In this document: in pieces, positions 59,423-64,000 of the stretch
How the letters are laid out: each line of letters opens with the position of its first letter
Numbering within the stretch: the first letter of the stretch is position 1
Assembly (NCBI GenBank): GCA_033961575.1
Contig: CM066730.1
Coordinates: 118,323,523-118,387,522 of the forward strand
Direction of reading: 5' to 3'
DNA from: Aselliscus stoliczkanus
Lineage: Eukaryota > Chordata > Mammalia > Chiroptera > Hipposideridae
DNA length: 64,000 nucleotides
Position numbers and translations under genes: made by a program
Notes under the pieces: generated by a model
What the model saw: only the letters and a program-made list of their open reading frames with translations
Databases searched by the model: none
What the model was told of the DNA's origin: nothing

Positions 59423-62029
59423 ATTCCAACTCTTTCTCCTCTATTATTCTGACTTTTTACCTATCATGGGATCAAAAGACCTAACTATTGAGTTAAAGAA
59501 AGAAGCATGGAGCAGCAAAAGCAACAATCTTGCGTATAAAGCAAGCCATCTGCCTCAGCTGAGAAGCATCTTAATGTTATTTCCTATTGAGACACCCCAG
59601 TCCCTAGGAAGTCCAGACTCAGGCCTACCTGTGAAAGCAAGAAAGTCAGTCGATTTCAGTTGGTGGAGGCCGTGGGTATGAGGGCAGGGACACAGGCTGA
59701 TCCTGATACATCTTTATAAAATGGGAATGAACTATCCAAAAAGGAAAGACGTTTTCTTTTGAAAGTCTGCCACATTCACAGTGAAGGTGATGAAAGGCTT
59801 TGCTTCCTTGCCTTTTAGGTGACTTCAATATGGCCAGACTTTGAAATCTAATACTGTACTGAATTTTGTATTGAATGTGGTGGTGCAATATTGAACTATA
59901 AAAGAAGGGGCTGGAACAGTACTTTTCAAATACTTGCTGCTCAGAATCCCTTTGCCCTTTTTCCACTTACAGGTATGAACTTATCTATTGATATTTTCTG
60001 TCTGAAAAGGCCCTCGGTCTATTCTATCAGGTTGCCCTATTTTTCATTGTGCAATAGGCTGTATTTTGAAAATGAATAGCCCAAACAACTTTGATACATT
60101 GCTATTACGGGGCTGTTCTTTTGAAGAAATTCTTCACTTGGCATTTGCACTTTAATCAGACTTCAAGCTGCTCTGAGAGCAGCGCCTATCCATTGCGAGA
60201 CGCCACCACCACCCAGGCACTGACTCTTTTGTACATTTCCACAACTCCTGCTATTCTTAATGCTGAGAGTGCCCCTCCTGACATCCTGAGATACTAAGGT
60301 ACAGCTGGGGGCTTTCTTCCCATCTCTTTCCAGCACCCTATAGCAAGTCAGCAGAGCTCGGCATGACGTCCTTTCTTCTTCTCATTGGCCTGCTCTGCCC
60401 ATCCTCACTCTTGATGCCCACTTGAAATCCTCATGAATCACATGTGTGGATCCCTCGAGCACTAAATATAAAGTAAACCTTCCAGGAAGAGCTATTGGGA
60501 GGCCACTCATCTCCAAAAAGCCATTTGTATTCTAGGAGCATACTGAGGAGTCAGCTCGTTCGTGTTCACACTGACCATGGAGGTGGTGATATTTTAGCTG
60601 CAGTTCAGAGAATTTGTAAAGAAGACTGCCCTGGGGGTAGGATATAATCATAGAGATATCAGAAGCATCAACAGGATGTGGTGCAAATTATTAAATAAAT
60701 AAAAGGAATGATATTTTGTGTTGAGTGTCTCCTGGGTGTGATTTTTAAAGACAAGAACTAAAGCTCCTAGTGCTCTGAGCCCTCAAGTACCATGCTGGCA
60801 AAAATGGGTGCCCAGTCAGTGTGTATTTTGCAGAACTGAATTTAAAGACGTAAGAAATCAGGGTTCTTAAGCTTATTAGTATGGAATATGTTGCAGAGTT
60901 TTAGATGATCAGGTGAAAGTTAAAAACTTTCCCCCAGCAACATGCACACACACACACAATTTGCATCAAATTTTAAGTGGTCCTTAGGTTACCCACTTAA
61001 GGTACTGCCATGAACCTCATTTGAGATTTTTACATACTCAAGATTCTAATGTAAAAATTAAAAAAAAAATAACATCGGAGGAAGAGCAATGAAGTATCAA
61101 CAACCAGGGTTACAGCCTCTTGTGGCAAAAGGTTGATGATCTGACATTTAGATAAAAATCCCAACATTTACTGTTTATATGAAAACTTATCTTAACCTCC
61201 TTAAAACTCATCTTCAAAATAGGGATACAGCATTATTTTTTCTTCTCTATGCTGTTGTGGCATTTGATACAATAATTTATGTGAAACAGTTATGCAACCT
61301 CTCAAGACAGTGTACTGTCATTATTATTAGTGAGGAAGCATAAGCTGGTTATTTCACCTTTGTGTTCTCTCCTCCGCCTTTTCTTCTCCTCCTCCTTCTC
61401 GTTCTTCTTCTGATTCTTCTGTCTTGATGTTTGGTGAAAAATGTTAGTATTTAAGTGGTTGTTCTGTATACATGAAGTGTCACCAGCAATGAAAATACCT
61501 AATCTCCCATTAGCATCCAGGGTGTTGCCAGCATTATTCATTCCTTAGCTCACATTAGTTGTCAAAAAAGCTTTGCGTCAGAGCTGAAAATACTGAGATT
61601 TGCAAACTTTCTTCCATTTATTTTGGAAAAATGACACATCTTGTATCACTGTACTTTGTAAAGTTTACACATTTGGGAAATGGGGATACTAACATTACAG
61701 GGTTATTTGAGAATGCAAGAGACACTGTACTGAAAACTAATTCTTTGAGGACCGTAAAGCATTCTGCAAGAGTAAGTTATCATTAGAGAATAAAGATGAG
61801 AGCGTGCCAATCTTGTTGCTCTTTTACTGTCTACATGCTATGAGACTGATGCGGCCATTTGTTATTTTGTCTGCCAATCCTCTGCAAGGGGACCTGAATT
61901 CCTCTTCAGATTACACCCTGTGCCATCACGTGTGGAGATGAGAACTCTTAGATATTCTTCTCCCCAAAAGCAGTGATTGGGTTGGGTCAATAGGAGATTT
62001 TCCCTAAAATTTTCCAAACTAGAATAGAA
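59423..62029. other. Unassigned non-coding DNA
   Basis: About 2.6 kb with no recognised gene. It contains a short (CA)n at 60944-60957 and a pyrimidine-rich CTT/CTC tract at 61371-61412. Confidence 0.42.
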
Positions 62030-62692
62030 GAAGATATTTTTCTCTCAAGAAGCCAAGCTGAATTATTTACAATAACCAAGACATGAAAATAACCTAAGTG
62101 TCCATCAATGGATGAGTGGATAAATAACTTGTGATATATATCATGTGCACACACACACAATGGAATAGTGTTCAGCCATAAAAAGTGGGAAAATCCTGCC
62201 ATTTACAGCAACATGGATAGACCTTGAAGGTATGCTAAGTGAAATGAGTCAAACAGAAAAAAAAAAAATTACCTAATGATCTTATATGTGGAATCTAAAA
62301 AATAAAAAACAAAGAAACAACTCACTCATAGGAAAAGCAGTCACATTTATGGTTTTCAGAGGTGGGGCGGTGGTGAGGGGGAAGTGGAGTATGATTGTCA
62401 GAAGTTACCAGCTTCCAGTTTTAAGATAAATAAGTACTAGTGATGTGATGTGCAGGGTGATGGCTAGAGTTAACACTGTTGTATGATACATAGGAAGATT
62501 GTTACAAGAGTAGATCCTAAGAGCTCATATCACAAGGATAATTTTTCTTTGCTTTTTATTGTACCTAAGAAATGATTGATGTTTACTAAACCTACTGTGG
62601 TAATCATTTCACAATATATGTAAATCAAACCATCATGCTGCACACCTTAAATTATATAGTGATGTATGCCAATTATTTCTCAATAAAACCAG
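62030..62692 (+). mobile_element. LINE-1 3' end (L1MA/B type)
   Basis: The plus strand carries the ORF2 C-terminal and 3' UTR signature: 'AAGTGTCCATCAATGGATGA', 'ATGGAATAGTGTTCAGCCAT', 'ACATGGATAGACCTTGAAGG', 'GTGAAATGAGTCAAACAG' and 'CACCTTAAATTATATAG', ending in CTCAATAAAACCAGTG. Frames are broken. It is 5'-truncated and its tail has become a GGA-type microsatellite. Confidence 0.9.
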
Positions 62693-62840
62693 TGTGAGGA
62701 GGAGAAGGAGGAGGAGGAGGAGGAGGAGGAGGAGGAAAAGGAGAAGGAGAGGAAGAGAAAGAGGAAGAAGAGGAAGAAGGAGGAGGAGGTGGAGGAGGAG
62801 GAGAAGGAGAAAAAGAAGAAGAGGAGAAGAAGAAGAAGCC
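62693..62840. repeat. (GGA/GAA)n purine microsatellite
   Basis: About 148 bp of nearly pure purine with AGGAGG and AAGAAG units, directly at the LINE-1 3' tail. The arginine-rich 72-codon plus frame and the leucine-rich 98-codon minus frame are artefacts of this repeat. Confidence 0.96.
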
Positions 62841-63285
62841 ACCAAGCTGGGAAGTTGTAAGTCTGGAGCTTTCAGAGGCCCTAGTTCAGCCTCAAGTAAA
62901 AGGCTGTTTTGAGAGGGTGAATCCAACATACCACAAGAAGCATGGAGAACAGAAAAACAAAAAAAATCCCAAGTGATTTAAATACCTGAAGTCCTAGAAA
63001 TCGACCCCCAACCCCTGATTTCACAAGGCTTGTTGTTCTAATGATTTTTAATTGTATATATGTCGTCTCACTTTCTAAAGTTATTTTGAGGTGGGCTTCT
63101 TTCGTTTGTATACAGTAAAATGCTGACCGACACAGATCCTTTTTGTGTCTTCAGAGAAGCTATGGTAGTGTAGCTGACAGAATGATGTCTCCACACACGT
63201 AGAGAAAAAAATATCCCTGTTCCCACTCTGGTCCTAGCCCAAGGAAATCCACTTTTCAAGTTTTGTTGTCCATGAAAGCAATATG
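62841..63285. other. Unassigned non-coding DNA
   Basis: Nothing recognised between the microsatellite and the hAT element. Confidence 0.42.
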
Positions 63286-63534
63286 ATCTATATCAAGGGT
63301 CGGCAAACTGCTGCTCACAAGCCACATGCGACTCTTTGGGTACTTACATGTGGCTCTGAAGTAAAATTGAAAATGAAAATAAATTTATCATAGTTTCATT
63401 TATAGAATTTTTAAAGGATATTATTCACATAATGGTGATTTCATTTGTTTTATGGCTCTCGAATAATTTTTTAAACTTTTGTGAGGGACAGGATTGGCTT
63501 CCGTCTCAAAAATTTGCCAACCCTTGATCTATAT
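63286..63534 (+). mobile_element. hAT-type non-autonomous element with perfect 8-bp target duplication
   Basis: The element spans 63294-63526 (233 bp), starting CAAGGGTCGGCAAACTG and ending AATTTGCCAACCCTTG as imperfect terminal inverted repeats. The octamer ATCTATAT is identical on both sides (63286-63293 and 63527-63534), the duplication length typical of hAT transposition. It encodes no transposase. Its interior matches the reverse complement of the interior of the element at 26302. Confidence 0.9.
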
Positions 63535-64000
63535 AATTTGCCTAAGAAGCCAGGATTTACAAAATAGTCAGTTCCTTAGCCCAGAGCGTGTGTAGGTAAG
63601 CATCAGGCTCCTTGTGCATTCATTATGCATTTTGCAGCCAGAAGTTGTCTATAAGAAGCGCAGCTGAGGGATATGACATACACAGGGCAACTTGGCTTGA
63701 CTGGAGAGCAGATAAGCATGATGAGGAGACAATAGTAGGAAAGAAGTGATTTCTGAGCAAGAATAGATTGCTGCTGTTTGGCTCCTTTAGCCCATGAACC
63801 CAATAATAATTTTACCCAACTTTCATACTTCCTGCAGTTTGAGTCCTATAATCACATGTGTATGGAGCTCTGAATTGCTTTGCTTATCAAAGGCAAGTGT
63901 TGTTTTTAAGTGGAGAGCTAACATACTACTTTGTCCTCTAATCCAGTTAAGACATACCTTTCTGAATAGAAATAAGGGAATACCTAAAAACTCCCACTTA
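63535..64000. other. Unassigned non-coding DNA
   Basis: No recognised gene or repeat to the end of the window. Confidence 0.42.

Noticed and set aside
59187..59681. 164-codon plus-strand frame
   Set aside because: Passes through a MIR SINE and has no domain.
62694..62912. Arginine-rich protein-like frame
   Set aside because: Direct translation of a GGA microsatellite.

Overview
This 64 kb window looks like AT-rich, non-coding mammalian nuclear DNA, either intergenic or inside a very large intron. I found no convincing host protein-coding exon, tRNA, rRNA or other RNA gene. Apart from LINE-1, the open reading frames are short, lack recognisable domains, and mostly run through repeats or simple sequence.

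The repeats point to a bat, most likely a rhinolophoid (horseshoe or leaf-nosed bat group). Four copies of a tRNA-derived SINE carry a GGCCGGCC-type head: three short ones near 5.75, 16.05 and 30.66 kb and a truncated longer one near 32.25 kb. A dimeric relative of about 380 bp lies at 21.0-21.4 kb. The clade assignment rests on memory of this SINE family and not on a search.

Layout. 0-6 kb: unassigned DNA with an old LINE-1 ORF1/5' region fragment at 1.17-2.49 kb, a MIR and a SINE. 6-29 kb: MER5A, an unassigned ancient repeat, MIR and L2 relics, an MLT1 LTR, GGAA and GATA microsatellites, a dimeric SINE inside a MER5 element, and a composite hAT element at 26.3 kb. 30-31.3 kb: a deleted Tigger1-like DNA transposon that has received both a pogo-like MITE and a SINE. 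31-45 kb: MIRs, an old LINE-1 ORF2 fragment, a hexamer minisatellite and long unassigned stretches. 45.5-53.9 kb: a nearly full-length LINE-1 of about 8.3 kb on the minus strand, the dominant feature. 54-64 kb: L2 and CR1/L3 relics, a LINE-1 3' end with an expanded GGA tract, and a hAT element with a perfect 8-bp target duplication.

The LINE-1 has a GC-rich 5' UTR of about 3 kb with an internal array of ~197-bp repeats, a YY1-type motif at its 5' end, an uninterrupted 291-codon ORF1, and an ORF2 of canonical overall length broken by three stops and six frame changes. A 14-bp candidate target duplication flanks it, but 45 bp of extra DNA separates the 5' duplication from the usual LINE-1 start, which suggests a 5' transduction or upstream initiation. 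I saw no evidence of a novel multi-gene system. The most useful leads are the LINE-1 5' structure and the nested DNA transposons.
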